A stretch of DNA of 64,000 nt from CALLMM01 sp964429855 (GTDB lineage: Bacteria; Armatimonadota; Chthonomonadetes; Chthonomonadales; CAJBBX01). Positions 8,715 through 16,447 of the stretch are shown here, in pieces. Position 1 is the stretch's first letter, and each line of letters begins with the position of its first letter. Made by a program: the position numbers and the translations under genes. The stretch spans positions 1 to 64,000 of the forward strand of contig CAYSDM010000014.1 of the NCBI GenBank assembly GCA_964429855.1. Direction: 5' to 3'. The notes beneath the pieces are model-generated. The model did no database searches. It worked only from the letters and a program-made list of their open reading frames with translations, and was not told the origin of the DNA.

Positions 8715-8853
8715 CTGTCCTGTCGAGCGCAGCGAGACATCTTAAGAATCTTCGCTTCACTCAGAATAACAGCCGGACATGCTTCGCTCAGAATGACAGC
8801 CGGGTTGTGTGCTAAATGACTTCTATCCAAACTACCTGGACGATGTTCTAGCA
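8715..8853. repeat. Dispersed repeat, copy 1
   Basis: The unit starts CTGTCCTGTCGAGCGCAGCG, continues through GAGACATCTTAAGA and contains two copies of a CTTC(G/A)CTCAGAATGACAG-like module, ending in CCAAACTACCTGGACGAT. A second copy in the same orientation lies at 60240-60420 with the same order of blocks and the same tail (CCAAATACCTTGACGAT). Half-sites of the type GAGCGCAGCGAG and GCTTCGCTCAGAATGACA are familiar from dispersed intergenic repeats in many environmental bacterial genomes. Both copies sit in promoter-side intergenic DNA. Confidence 0.85.
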
Positions 8854-8900
8854 CCCGATAGGATGGCAGCTTGAAGCTTTAACAGAGTTTTAATCTTCTC

Positions 8901-8929
8901 TTAACATAGATGTGCTATCATGATATTTA
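8901..8929 (+). promoter_or_regulatory. Possible sigma-70 promoter of the pseudopilin
   Basis: TTAACA at 8901 and TATTTA at 8924 are 17 bases apart, in an AT-rich stretch about 55 bases before the pseudopilin start. The -10 matches only partly; an alternative extended -10 (TGCTATCAT) overlaps it. Confidence 0.35.
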
Positions 8930-8983
8930 AGATATATCATCCTCATTTGAGCAACGCGATCATTGAAAGGAGATTACTCAGTT

Positions 8984-9859
8984 ATGCGTCGTGGAACGCT
9001 GTCAGGCTTTACGCTTATTGAGCTTCTTGTGGTTATCGCTATTATCGCTATTCTGGCGGCTATCCTCTTCCCGGTCTTCGCTCAGGCGCGCGAAAAAGCG
9101 CGTGGTGCTTCCTGCCTTTCTAACATGAAGCAGATCGGGACTGCGCTTTACATGTATACGCAGGATTATGATGAACTCTACCCCAGAATGGATGTCTGCC
9201 TCTCCACGCCCAGCCCGTTGAACCCTGACGCATCTCCGGGGTGTAATAACCCCTATGGGCAGCGAATGAACCACTATAAGTGGCCCGCCTGGATACTCAC
9301 TTACACCAAGAATGTGCAGATATTCTTCTGTCCCAGCAGACAGAGAGACGCCTATGCCTGGAATAACGATGGCGAAATTTACAACGGCTACTCCCTGAAT
9401 CTCTCTCTCACCGGAAGCATGAACGATTTCGGTAATCCCAGGCGAACCGGCGCGTACCGAAACTCCTTTACCGGCGGAGGACTGGTAGGCATTGAGTCAC
9501 CAGCGGAAACCTTCATCATCATGGAGCACTGGTTTCCGGGGGTCTGGTCGTATGTCACTCCAGGAGGAAATCCGATTCAGACCGCCTATCCCCTGGCAAC
9601 CCGTGAAGTATGGCAGCGCGCGTTAAAACCGAATAACCAGGTGGACAAACGCGCAGCTCCTCATGCTGACGGTTTCAACCTGGCTTATGTGGACGGACAT
9701 GCCAAATGGATCAGCGTGGATGCCTTTCTTGCCAGTTGTCCCCCGGGTTCAGAGTATATCGTATCCAGCACACCGAACCCCTACCCCGGCGGAATGACCT
9801 GGACGATCTCAGCGCCGCCGCAGTGGTCTCGTCAGTGGCCCCTCTGGGGGATACGGTAA
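8984..9859 (+). CDS. DUF1559-like type II/IV pseudopilin
   Basis: 291 residues from the ATG at 8984, preceded by GAAAGGAG. The N-terminus is a class III prepilin signal: a basic leader, the cleavage/methylation motif GFTLIE, then a hydrophobic helix (LLVVIAIIAILAAILFPVF) followed by AQAREKARGASCLSNMKQIG. The C-terminal half has the H-X9-DG signature (HADGFNLAYVDGHAKW). Such proteins are exported by type II secretion/type IV pilus-like machinery and occur in many paralogous copies in Armatimonadota and Planctomycetes. No assembly genes are nearby. Its stop overlaps the start of a small lipoprotein gene, so the two are translationally coupled. Confidence 0.92.
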   Translation: MRRGTLSGFTLIELLVVIAIIAILAAILFPVFAQAREKARGASCLSNMKQIGTALYMYTQDYDELYPRMDVCLSTPSPLNPDASPGCNNPYGQRMNHYKWPAWILTYTKNVQIFFCPSRQRDAYAWNNDGEIYNGYSLNLSLTGSMNDFGNPRRTGAYRNSFTGGGLVGIESPAETFIIMEHWFPGVWSYVTPGGNPIQTAYPLATREVWQRALKPNNQVDKRAAPHADGFNLAYVDGHAKWISVDAFLASCPPGSEYIVSSTPNPYPGGMTWTISAPPQWSRQWPLWGIR

Positions 9860-10053
9860 TGTCTGTGGGAGGCAAGTTTCTGATTGTTCTCCCGATGGCA
9901 TTATTCTGTCTTCTGATGTGCCTGCTTCTCTCTGGATGCAGTGGAACAACTTCCGCTGACAGCACCGAACAGAAGTATTCGAAGGGAGCGAAAGATCCTG
10001 GAACCGGGAACCCATCCGATGTAAAATCTGATGGCGCTATAGACCGAAACTGA
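9859..10053 (+). CDS. Small lipoprotein coupled to the pseudopilin
   Basis: 64 residues. The ATG at 9859 overlaps the pseudopilin stop (TAATG). A hydrophobic leader ends in the lipobox LLSGC, so the mature protein should be a lipid-anchored peptide of about 39 residues rich in Ser, Thr, Asp, Gly and Lys (GTTSADSTEQKYSKGAKDPG). No folded domain is expected. The pairing of a DUF1559-type pseudopilin with a short coupled lipoprotein suggests a shared surface role, which is inference. A perfect hairpin follows. Confidence 0.75.
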   Translation: MSVGGKFLIVLPMALFCLLMCLLLSGCSGTTSADSTEQKYSKGAKDPGTGNPSDVKSDGAIDRN

Positions 10054-10073
10054 TCGTTGGCAAGAGGGAAGAA

Positions 10074-10103
10074 GATGGGGACGGAGTAAGCTCCGTCCCC
10101 ATC
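10074..10103 (+). terminator. Perfect GC-rich hairpin after the lipoprotein gene
   Basis: A 13-base stem, GATGGGGACGGAG against CTCCGTCCCCATC, encloses a TAAG loop. It lies 20 bases after the lipoprotein stop. No U-run follows, so efficient intrinsic termination is uncertain; it may be a stem-only terminator or 3' stabiliser. Confidence 0.55.
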
Positions 10104-10115
10104 TCTCATGCGTGG

Positions 10116-10121
10116 TATAAT
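10116..10121 (+). promoter_or_regulatory. -10 box placing the transcript start on the MFS start codon
   Basis: A perfect TATAAT ends at 10121. Seven bases on is 10128, the G of the GTG start, with no Shine-Dalgarno sequence between. This geometry predicts a leaderless mRNA. No good -35 is visible; that position lies inside the hairpin. Confidence 0.45.
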
Positions 10122-10127
10122 GCAGTT

Positions 10128-11330
10128 GTGAAAGACGACCTTTCAACCTCTCTCTTATTCCGCAACAGGTTTGGACTCTCATCACACTACTTCTGTTTCT
10201 TTGCCGCAATCGGGTTCATCGCTCCCTTCATGCCTCTCTACTGGAGAAAGATGGGATTCAGTTTCGGGCAGATCGGACTGCTGGTTGCCCTGGCATCCGC
10301 TGCAGGAGCGATAACGCTCATTCCCATTGGGACACTTTCTGACCGTCTTCAGACCCGTCGTCCATTCATCCTCATCGGCGCGTTGATTGTCTGCCTCTGC
10401 TATCTAATGTTTCCAGGGGTTCGAAATTTCGGCACATTCGCCATACTTCAGGCATTAATCGGTGTCGGGGGGACGATGTGTGCCAGCATTACCAGCGCGT
10501 TAGCGGCCGACGCTTTTCGGGCTGGCCGCGAAGGAAGATCATTCGCAAGCGTGCGTTCCTGGGGGACTTTCGGGTTCCTGGCGATCATGGGAGTCGTCTA
10601 TCTGCTTCCGAATCTGGTATCGGGTACGGTTTTTCTCTACCTTTCTGGACTGTTCTACATCGCTTCAGGGCTGTCAACGCTGTTCGTAAAAAGAGCGCAG
10701 CAGGGGATATCAAACAACACGGTAAATATGCAGGGAGTCTGGAAGCTGCTCTCGAATCAAAATATCCTCCCCTTTGTCACGAGCTACTTCCTGTTTTACA
10801 TGGCGCTGATGCCCTCGACCTCAAACTTGAGTATGTACCTTGAGTCTCTCTCTTCAGCTACCGTGGACTGGCTGATTCCCCTTGCGTTCGCCGCATCTAC
10901 CACTGCAGAACTGCCCTGTATGCTTATTGCGGGATGGTTCACGGATCGCTTTGGCAGACGGCTTCCATTGCAGATCGCGTTTGGCGTTCTTCCATTGCGG
11001 CTGGCTCTATATACCATCGCTGGAATTCCGATGACAATGCTTCTACAGACTACGCACGGACTAACTTTCAGTGTCATCGCCATTGTGCCCTTCGCCTACA
11101 TGACTGATCTGACCACGCGGGAGTATCGGGCGACAGGACAGGCGATTCTGAATGCCGCCGGATCGGGAGCTTATGCGCTGGGACCTCTGGTCGCCGGATA
11201 TGTCGCTGATGCCGTAGGTATTAAGACCCTCTATCTTGTACTGGGTATCATCGCCGGATTGGGTTCGCTGATCTTCTTTCTATTTGTGAAAGAGCCGCAG
11301 AAGGAAGAGCAGTCTCAAGAATCTACATAG
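10128..11330 (+). CDS. Major facilitator superfamily transporter
   Basis: 400 residues with about 12 transmembrane helices. The loop after helix 2 carries the MFS signature GTLSDRLQTRRP, and the matching loop in the second half reads AGWFTDRFGRRLP. The N-terminal GFIAPFMPLYWRKMGFS and overall length resemble the MFS_1-like/nucleoside-sugar symporter branch. Substrate is not inferable. GTG start, apparently leaderless. The 3' end overlaps the convergent asparaginase gene by 16 bases, which leaves no room for a conventional terminator between them. Confidence 0.85.
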   Translation: MKDDLSTSLLFRNRFGLSSHYFCFFAAIGFIAPFMPLYWRKMGFSFGQIGLLVALASAAGAITLIPIGTLSDRLQTRRPFILIGALIVCLCYLMFPGVRNFGTFAILQALIGVGGTMCASITSALAADAFRAGREGRSFASVRSWGTFGFLAIMGVVYLLPNLVSGTVFLYLSGLFYIASGLSTLFVKRAQQGISNNTVNMQGVWKLLSNQNILPFVTSYFLFYMALMPSTSNLSMYLESLSSATVDWLIPLAFAASTTAELPCMLIAGWFTDRFGRRLPLQIAFGVLPLRLALYTIAGIPMTMLLQTTHGLTFSVIAIVPFAYMTDLTTREYRATGQAILNAAGSGAYALGPLVAGYVADAVGIKTLYLVLGIIAGLGSLIFFLFVKEPQKEEQSQEST

Positions 11331-12247
11331 ACTCCTTCACAGACCATAACGCCATCCTCCTGAGAAACAGCATATATCCAGGCGCGATCTGGCGGATGGA
11401 AGCCCTCGCGTGTTGCCGCCGCGCCGATCTCGCCTGTCCTGCTCAGGGCGATACAGGCAGCTCCATGCTGCTGATGATGTGGTCGCTTTTTCAGCAGGTA
11501 ACGTATCGCCTCCTCACAGGCTTGCTGCGGAGACATCCCCATCTCCATCAACATCACGACCCGATAGCTCAAGCAGACCTTCATCATCTCATCGCCATTG
11601 CCGGTCGAAGCAGAGGCTCCCACCTCATTATCCACATACAGACCGGAACCGATAATAGGAGAGTCCCCCACTCTTCCCGGAGTCTTCCCGAATAAGCCGG
11701 ATGTCGTACACCCGGCAGCAAGGTTGCCGAAAGAATCGAGCGCGCACAGCCCTATCGTATCATGGCTTTTCTCATATCTCTTCTGGGTCAATCCTGCATC
11801 CTCAAAATGCGCGACATCCGGCGCGATGCGAGCCTCCAGCCAGGCTTTCCAACGAAGACGAGCGGTCTCGGTCAATAACTCCACATCTGAGCAGCCGTTT
11901 TGCAGGGCGAAACGTCTTGCATTATTTCCTGCCAGCAAGACATGAGGAGTTCTCTCCATCACCAGACGCGCAGTGGAGATTGGTTTTCGAATGCCAGTCA
12001 TAGCAGCCACCGCTCCGGCTCGATGACCGATGCCATCCATAATGGCCGCATCCAGTTCAACAACGCCTTCGGCGTTCGGAAGCCCGCCATACCCCACAGA
12101 ACTGACCTCTGGATCCTCTTCTGTGATGTTTGCGGCTTGCTCCACCGCCTCCAGAGCGGTTCCTCCGGCTCTCAGGATGTCATATCCAACCCGGCACGCC
12201 TCCGCTCCGAATCTCCAGGTTGTAATCATCATCGGTTTTACCGCCAT
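11315..12247 (-). CDS. N(4)-(beta-N-acetylglucosaminyl)-L-asparaginase/isoaspartyl peptidase family
   Basis: 310 residues. N-terminal-nucleophile hydrolase made as a precursor that cuts itself before the catalytic threonine: here HDTIG with Thr164, followed by LCALDSFGNLAAGCTTSG and the substrate-binding GRVGDSPIIGSGLYVDN and TGNGDEMM loops. The long insert before Thr164 and the HDTIG sequence favour the glycosylasparaginase branch, which cleaves the GlcNAc-Asn linkage of glycopeptides, over isoaspartyl peptidases. There is no signal peptide, so it acts in the cytosol. The ATG is preceded by GAGGAATC. It is divergent from the glycosyltransferase operon; a link to glycopeptide turnover is only suggestive. 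Confidence 0.87.
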   Translation of the reverse strand: MAVKPMMITTWRFGAEACRVGYDILRAGGTALEAVEQAANITEEDPEVSSVGYGGLPNAEGVVELDAAIMDGIGHRAGAVAAMTGIRKPISTARLVMERTPHVLLAGNNARRFALQNGCSDVELLTETARLRWKAWLEARIAPDVAHFEDAGLTQKRYEKSHDTIGLCALDSFGNLAAGCTTSGLFGKTPGRVGDSPIIGSGLYVDNEVGASASTGNGDEMMKVCLSYRVVMLMEMGMSPQQACEEAIRYLLKKRPHHQQHGAACIALSRTGEIGAAATREGFHPPDRAWIYAVSQEDGVMVCEGVYVDS

Positions 12248-12394
12248 CTATTGATTCCTCGTTTGAAAATTATCAATTATCCCCGCTTATGACAGTAAGT
12301 TCCGGTATTTCTACCTGCATAATCGCCATTAAAAAACCATAATTTGATTGTCTCTCCACAACTCATCATCCGCGACCAGGCAGGAGCATAAGCC

Positions 12395-14203
12395 GTGTCC
12401 ACCATTTCGCAAAATTTCCCGGCGACAGAGGGAGCCAAACTAAATCAGGACGATTCACGCTGGGCAGAGATTTACCGTCGCGTAAACTTAAGCCAGATCC
12501 CCGGACACTTCCAGACATTTACCAACATGCCATTTCTTGCTCGCTACCTGGAAACGGTGCGCTCCTGCTGCTCTCCCGGAGCAAGCGTGCTGGAGACGGG
12601 CGTCGGTTTCGGGTATGGAGCAATCTGGCTGTCGTTTCGCGGCGCGCTTGCTACCGGAATAGACTACTCTCAGGAGATTGTGGATCGAGCCAACAGAATA
12701 AACCAGTGCCTGAACGGCTCTGCATTCTTCTATTTCGGCGATATGTTCCGCCTGAAAGAGTATGTCCGAAGCGAATATGATGTCATTTTTCATCAGGGCG
12801 TGCTGGAGCATTTCAGCGATGACGAGATCAGAGACATTCTCTCCCAACAGATCGAGATCGGCAGGCAGGTCGTTTTCAGCGTTCCCAGCGTCTACTATCC
12901 TTTTGAAAAAGAGTTCGGCAACGAACGCAATCTTTCACTGGAAGAGTGGGAGGCGATACTGAAAGACTTTTCCATAGAGAAATTAAGTTACTATGGCGAT
13001 CCGAACCTGAGCGGGAGAGAGCACATCATGGGCATCATTAGGGGACGAACCGATGCCCGAAAAGCCACCCGATCATTCCATTTTATCTGGAACTCACCCC
13101 TTCTTGATCCGAGCGGATACGCCGATGAAGCAAGGCATTTTGTTCTGGCACTGGAAGACACCGGTCATTATATTACCTCCCAACCGATCCAATGGAGCAA
13201 CCGGCCACTCATTCTCCCCTCGAAAGAAGAGATGCGTTTCCAAAATATGATCCGTCGCGCGGCTCTCTCCGAAAGCGTGTTTGTCAGCCATATTTTCGCT
13301 CCCAGTTTTATCCGAAGATCGGATGCCTGTCTGAACATCGGGCGATCCATGTTTGAAACAGATCGTCTGCCCGATGGCTGGAGCGACGCCTGCAATCAGA
13401 TGGATATGGTCTGGGTTCCGGATGAGTTTAACCGACAGACTTTCCTTCGCTCCGGAGTTAAGGATAACAAACTCAGAATTGTTCCCGGAGCCATTGATGT
13501 TACCCCTTTTGATCCGGAGGGAACCTCCCTGCTGATGGAGGGAGCGAGAGGCTTTCGGTTTCTCTCGGTATTCGACTGGAGCCTGAGAAAAGGCTGGGAC
13601 ATCCTCCTGAAAAGCTATGTCCTGGAGTTTTCGCCAGAGGACGATGTCACACTGATCATAAAAACGCACTCCTCACTCGGCTACTCGACGAAACAGATAG
13701 TCGAACTGGCTGCCGACTATATTGCCCGAATCCTTCAGCGTGATCCCAACCATATTCCCGATATCGTTTTTCACGACGCAAATATCCCCGGTCATCAGAT
13801 GCCGGATCTCTACCGGTCCGCAAACTGCTTTGTTCTTCCAACACGCGGCGAGGGATGGGGAAGACCTTTTATGGAGGCGATGGCGACCGGACTGCCGACC
13901 ATCGGAACCAACTGGAGCGGAAATACCGCATTCATGAAATCAGACAACAGCTATCTGATTGATTGCGAGGAGGTTCCGGTACCAGAAGCAGGTTGGAGAG
14001 AACTTCCAATCTATCGCGGACACAGATGGGCGGAGCCGTCCTGCGAGCATCTGCGTTACCTGATGCGAACGGTGTATAGTCGGCAAGAAGAAGCCGCACA
14101 GACCGGACTGAGGGCGAGAAGCTATCTGGCAAGCGAGTTTAACTATTCCCGTATTTCTGAGATCATTCAGCGCGAAGTGGAATATGCCCTGAGCGTTAGT
14201 TAA
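12395..14203 (+). CDS. Methyltransferase-glycosyltransferase fusion
   Basis: 602 residues in two domains. Residues 1-220 are a class I SAM-dependent methyltransferase: motif I VLETGVGFGYGAIWLS, then GIDYSQEIVDRA and VIFHQGVLEHF. Residues 230-600 are a GT-B glycosyltransferase (GT4-like): the acceptor half has DMVWVPDEFNRQTF, and the nucleotide-sugar half has FRFLSVFDWSLRKGWDILLK, DLYRSANCFVLPTRGEGWGRP and EAMATGLPTIGTNWSG with the E-x7-E-like pair. GTG start with AGGAG upstream. First gene of a three-gene operon with the following glycosyltransferases. It probably methylates and extends a surface glycan or glycoprotein; acceptor unknown. Confidence 0.88.
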   Translation: MSTISQNFPATEGAKLNQDDSRWAEIYRRVNLSQIPGHFQTFTNMPFLARYLETVRSCCSPGASVLETGVGFGYGAIWLSFRGALATGIDYSQEIVDRANRINQCLNGSAFFYFGDMFRLKEYVRSEYDVIFHQGVLEHFSDDEIRDILSQQIEIGRQVVFSVPSVYYPFEKEFGNERNLSLEEWEAILKDFSIEKLSYYGDPNLSGREHIMGIIRGRTDARKATRSFHFIWNSPLLDPSGYADEARHFVLALEDTGHYITSQPIQWSNRPLILPSKEEMRFQNMIRRAALSESVFVSHIFAPSFIRRSDACLNIGRSMFETDRLPDGWSDACNQMDMVWVPDEFNRQTFLRSGVKDNKLRIVPGAIDVTPFDPEGTSLLMEGARGFRFLSVFDWSLRKGWDILLKSYVLEFSPEDDVTLIIKTHSSLGYSTKQIVELAADYIARILQRDPNHIPDIVFHDANIPGHQMPDLYRSANCFVLPTRGEGWGRPFMEAMATGLPTIGTNWSGNTAFMKSDNSYLIDCEEVPVPEAGWRELPIYRGHRWAEPSCEHLRYLMRTVYSRQEEAAQTGLRARSYLASEFNYSRISEIIQREVEYALSVS

Positions 14204-14228
14204 CCGGAGTCATCGGGAGTATCGGATC

Positions 14229-16430
14229 ATGCGCGTTGTCCTTGCGCACCATACGATAAAAGTCGAACAGCTGGTTCATCACCGGCCGCTGCCGGGTAGA
14301 GAAAGTGACGAAATTCTCTGCCTGGGTGGTCCCAACTCGCACCTGCAATACCAGCCCGAAAATTATACCTATTCCTCAATCGCAGAGCAGTACAGGGATG
14401 GATGGAAGCCGGATGTCTATATTCACTGGAGCATGGAATATAACCGGATTCCCGAAGGTCTGGAGGAGGCTGACTGTTTTCTGGTAGGAACGGTCAGCGA
14501 TACCTTTCTGGGTGGACGGGCGGCGCAGGCGATGGGGGGAGCGTTCGATCTGCTGCTTTCTGAACGCTCCGGCGTTCAAGGACTGAGGAGTATCGGCTAT
14601 TCAAATGTCCTGGAGTCGAACTTCTTCGGTTTTGATCCGGCTTTGCATCGTCGGCTGGAAGGAGTGGAACGCGATCTGGACATTGTACTGATTGGCAATT
14701 TCAATCACGAAGTACAGGGCGAGCGATCGCGATGGCTTGCCAGAGTAGCGCGTCTCTCCCGACACTATCGCGTCTGCCTGACAACCGGCGTATGGGGGGA
14801 AGACTATGTGCATTTGATGAACCGGGCGCGGATTGTATTCAATCGAAGTGTCTCCGGAGTCATCAATATGCGGGTCTACGAAGCGGCAGCCTGCGGAGCG
14901 TGTCTCTTTTATGAACGAGAGAATCTGGAGATTCGCGACCTCTTTTCAGATAGGCAGGAGTGTGTCCTCTATTCAGAGGACGACCTGGAGGACCTGCTGC
15001 AGTACTATCTTACACATGAGGAAGAGCGTCAGGAGATAGCGCAGCGAGCGCATGAAAAGGTGCAGAACTACACTTACTCGCATCAGATCGGGCGAATGCT
15101 GACCACGATAGACCGCGTTCGCCACACTATTCCGATGTATCAGAATCGCATCTTCCGAAAGTTGCACAGCGTGGAGAAGCAGAAGAGGCGCGCCCTGCAA
15201 TGGATGCTTGCGACAGAAACACAGGGGCTGATTGCGGCAGATAACACGCTTGGAACGTTGCAGTCGGAAACCACTGATGATCCCGGCATCTACCATCTGC
15301 GCGGTTGTCTCTTCGGAGAGTGGGCGAACCGCCTTCAGGATACCTCTCAGAAATCGCTGTTCCGCTCTTATGCAATTCAGTTTCTGAAACGTTCGCTGGA
15401 ACTGGATAACCTCTCCCCTGTAACTCATCTGAACCTGGCGCATCTCTACCGGGAGAACACGGACATTCTCTCCTCAATCCAGTGTCTTCAGAAGGCATTG
15501 CAGCAACTATACGGTTCCTCGCCTCCTGTATCCTCTCTTCCCTGTCTCTTCTATCCGCGCAGATTTGACCGATACGATGTGGAACTGGAAAAAATCTATG
15601 TCTGGCATTCGGAGGGTACCGAACTCTGGCAGTCGCATCTGAAAGAGACCCTGCAGTGGAAAGCCTGGAAGACTTTGGCGGAACTTCTGCTAGATATCGG
15701 ACGTTTTTCCGATGCGAAAGAGGCTGCGGAATGCGCGGTCAAGCTGCGTCCCGAATGTGGAGCAACGCGATATCTTCTGGCGAAATCGCTGGCTGGACTG
15801 CAAGAATTCGCTGTTTCCATCGAGGAATATCGCCATGCACTGGCCCTGTTACCGCTCGATGTCACATTGTGGCTGGAGTATATTCAGTTCCTCACACGCT
15901 GCTATCGTCTAGAAGAGTGCCGCGCCTTTATAGAGGACTGTCTTCAGATTATTAATGGCTGCCCTCCCTATGCGGGGCTGAGAGAGACGCTGGAAAGACA
16001 TCTCGCAGAGATAGCATCTTCAGAAAAACAGGCGCATGCTCAAAAATATCTTGCCATTGTAGATTGGAATGACGCGAGCGAGTGGCAGTCCGTTATTCGA
16101 TACTGGTCTATGCTGTCATCATCGGATAGCGGCTTGACGCTGACGATAATTCTTGATCCCGCGATTCATCCAAGACTGGAGACAATTGTCGAGAATCTGG
16201 AAAGGTTTGTTACCACAGAGTTGAATACACCTCTGGATTCCCTTCACGACATCGTCTTAAACGAGATGCGACTAACCCGTGAGAGCGTTCTGCGCCAGGC
16301 GATGCAATCTCATGTTGTCCTGTCCACACCGCTGCTGCATCTTCTAATTCATGAAAATGAACTATCCATACCCGGCGTTCTGCTGGTATCTGTTGCGCCT
16401 ACGCGAGAACAGCAGGTCACTCATGTTTAA
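14229..16430 (+). CDS. CgeB-like glycosyltransferase with TPR region
   Basis: 733 residues. Residues 1-300 resemble CgeB/DUF3880-type GT-B enzymes: a poorly conserved N-terminal half (PDVYIHWSMEYNRIP), LDIVLIGNFNHEVQGERSRWL, and a typical end INMRVYEAAACGACLFYERENL. From about 330 to 600 several tetratricopeptide-like repeats follow (GIYHLRGCLFGEWANR, PVTHLNLAHLYREN, KTLAELLLDIGRFSDAKEAAE). The last 130 residues have SDSGLTLTIILDPAIHP, like a C-terminal domain seen in TPR glycosyltransferases. TPR-glycosyltransferase fusions often act on proteins. It lies 25 bases after the first operon gene and 17 before the third. Confidence 0.85.
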   Translation: MRVVLAHHTIKVEQLVHHRPLPGRESDEILCLGGPNSHLQYQPENYTYSSIAEQYRDGWKPDVYIHWSMEYNRIPEGLEEADCFLVGTVSDTFLGGRAAQAMGGAFDLLLSERSGVQGLRSIGYSNVLESNFFGFDPALHRRLEGVERDLDIVLIGNFNHEVQGERSRWLARVARLSRHYRVCLTTGVWGEDYVHLMNRARIVFNRSVSGVINMRVYEAAACGACLFYERENLEIRDLFSDRQECVLYSEDDLEDLLQYYLTHEEERQEIAQRAHEKVQNYTYSHQIGRMLTTIDRVRHTIPMYQNRIFRKLHSVEKQKRRALQWMLATETQGLIAADNTLGTLQSETTDDPGIYHLRGCLFGEWANRLQDTSQKSLFRSYAIQFLKRSLELDNLSPVTHLNLAHLYRENTDILSSIQCLQKALQQLYGSSPPVSSLPCLFYPRRFDRYDVELEKIYVWHSEGTELWQSHLKETLQWKAWKTLAELLLDIGRFSDAKEAAECAVKLRPECGATRYLLAKSLAGLQEFAVSIEEYRHALALLPLDVTLWLEYIQFLTRCYRLEECRAFIEDCLQIINGCPPYAGLRETLERHLAEIASSEKQAHAQKYLAIVDWNDASEWQSVIRYWSMLSSSDSGLTLTIILDPAIHPRLETIVENLERFVTTELNTPLDSLHDIVLNEMRLTRESVLRQAMQSHVVLSTPLLHLLIHENELSIPGVLLVSVAPTREQQVTHV

Positions 16431-16447
16431 CCTATAAGGAGTCTGGA

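Larger units (their letters stand above)
8587..8983. other. Intergenic region between divergent genes
   Basis: This 397-base stretch separates the minus-strand exoprotein unit from the plus-strand pseudopilin. It holds one copy of a dispersed repeat (8715-8853) and an AT-rich part (8875-8945) with a possible promoter for the pseudopilin. I see no gene, tRNA or riboswitch in it. Confidence 0.7.

Noticed and set aside
8715..8853. CRISPR array
   Set aside because: Short modules recur but not at regular spacing with unique spacers; no cas gene is in the window.
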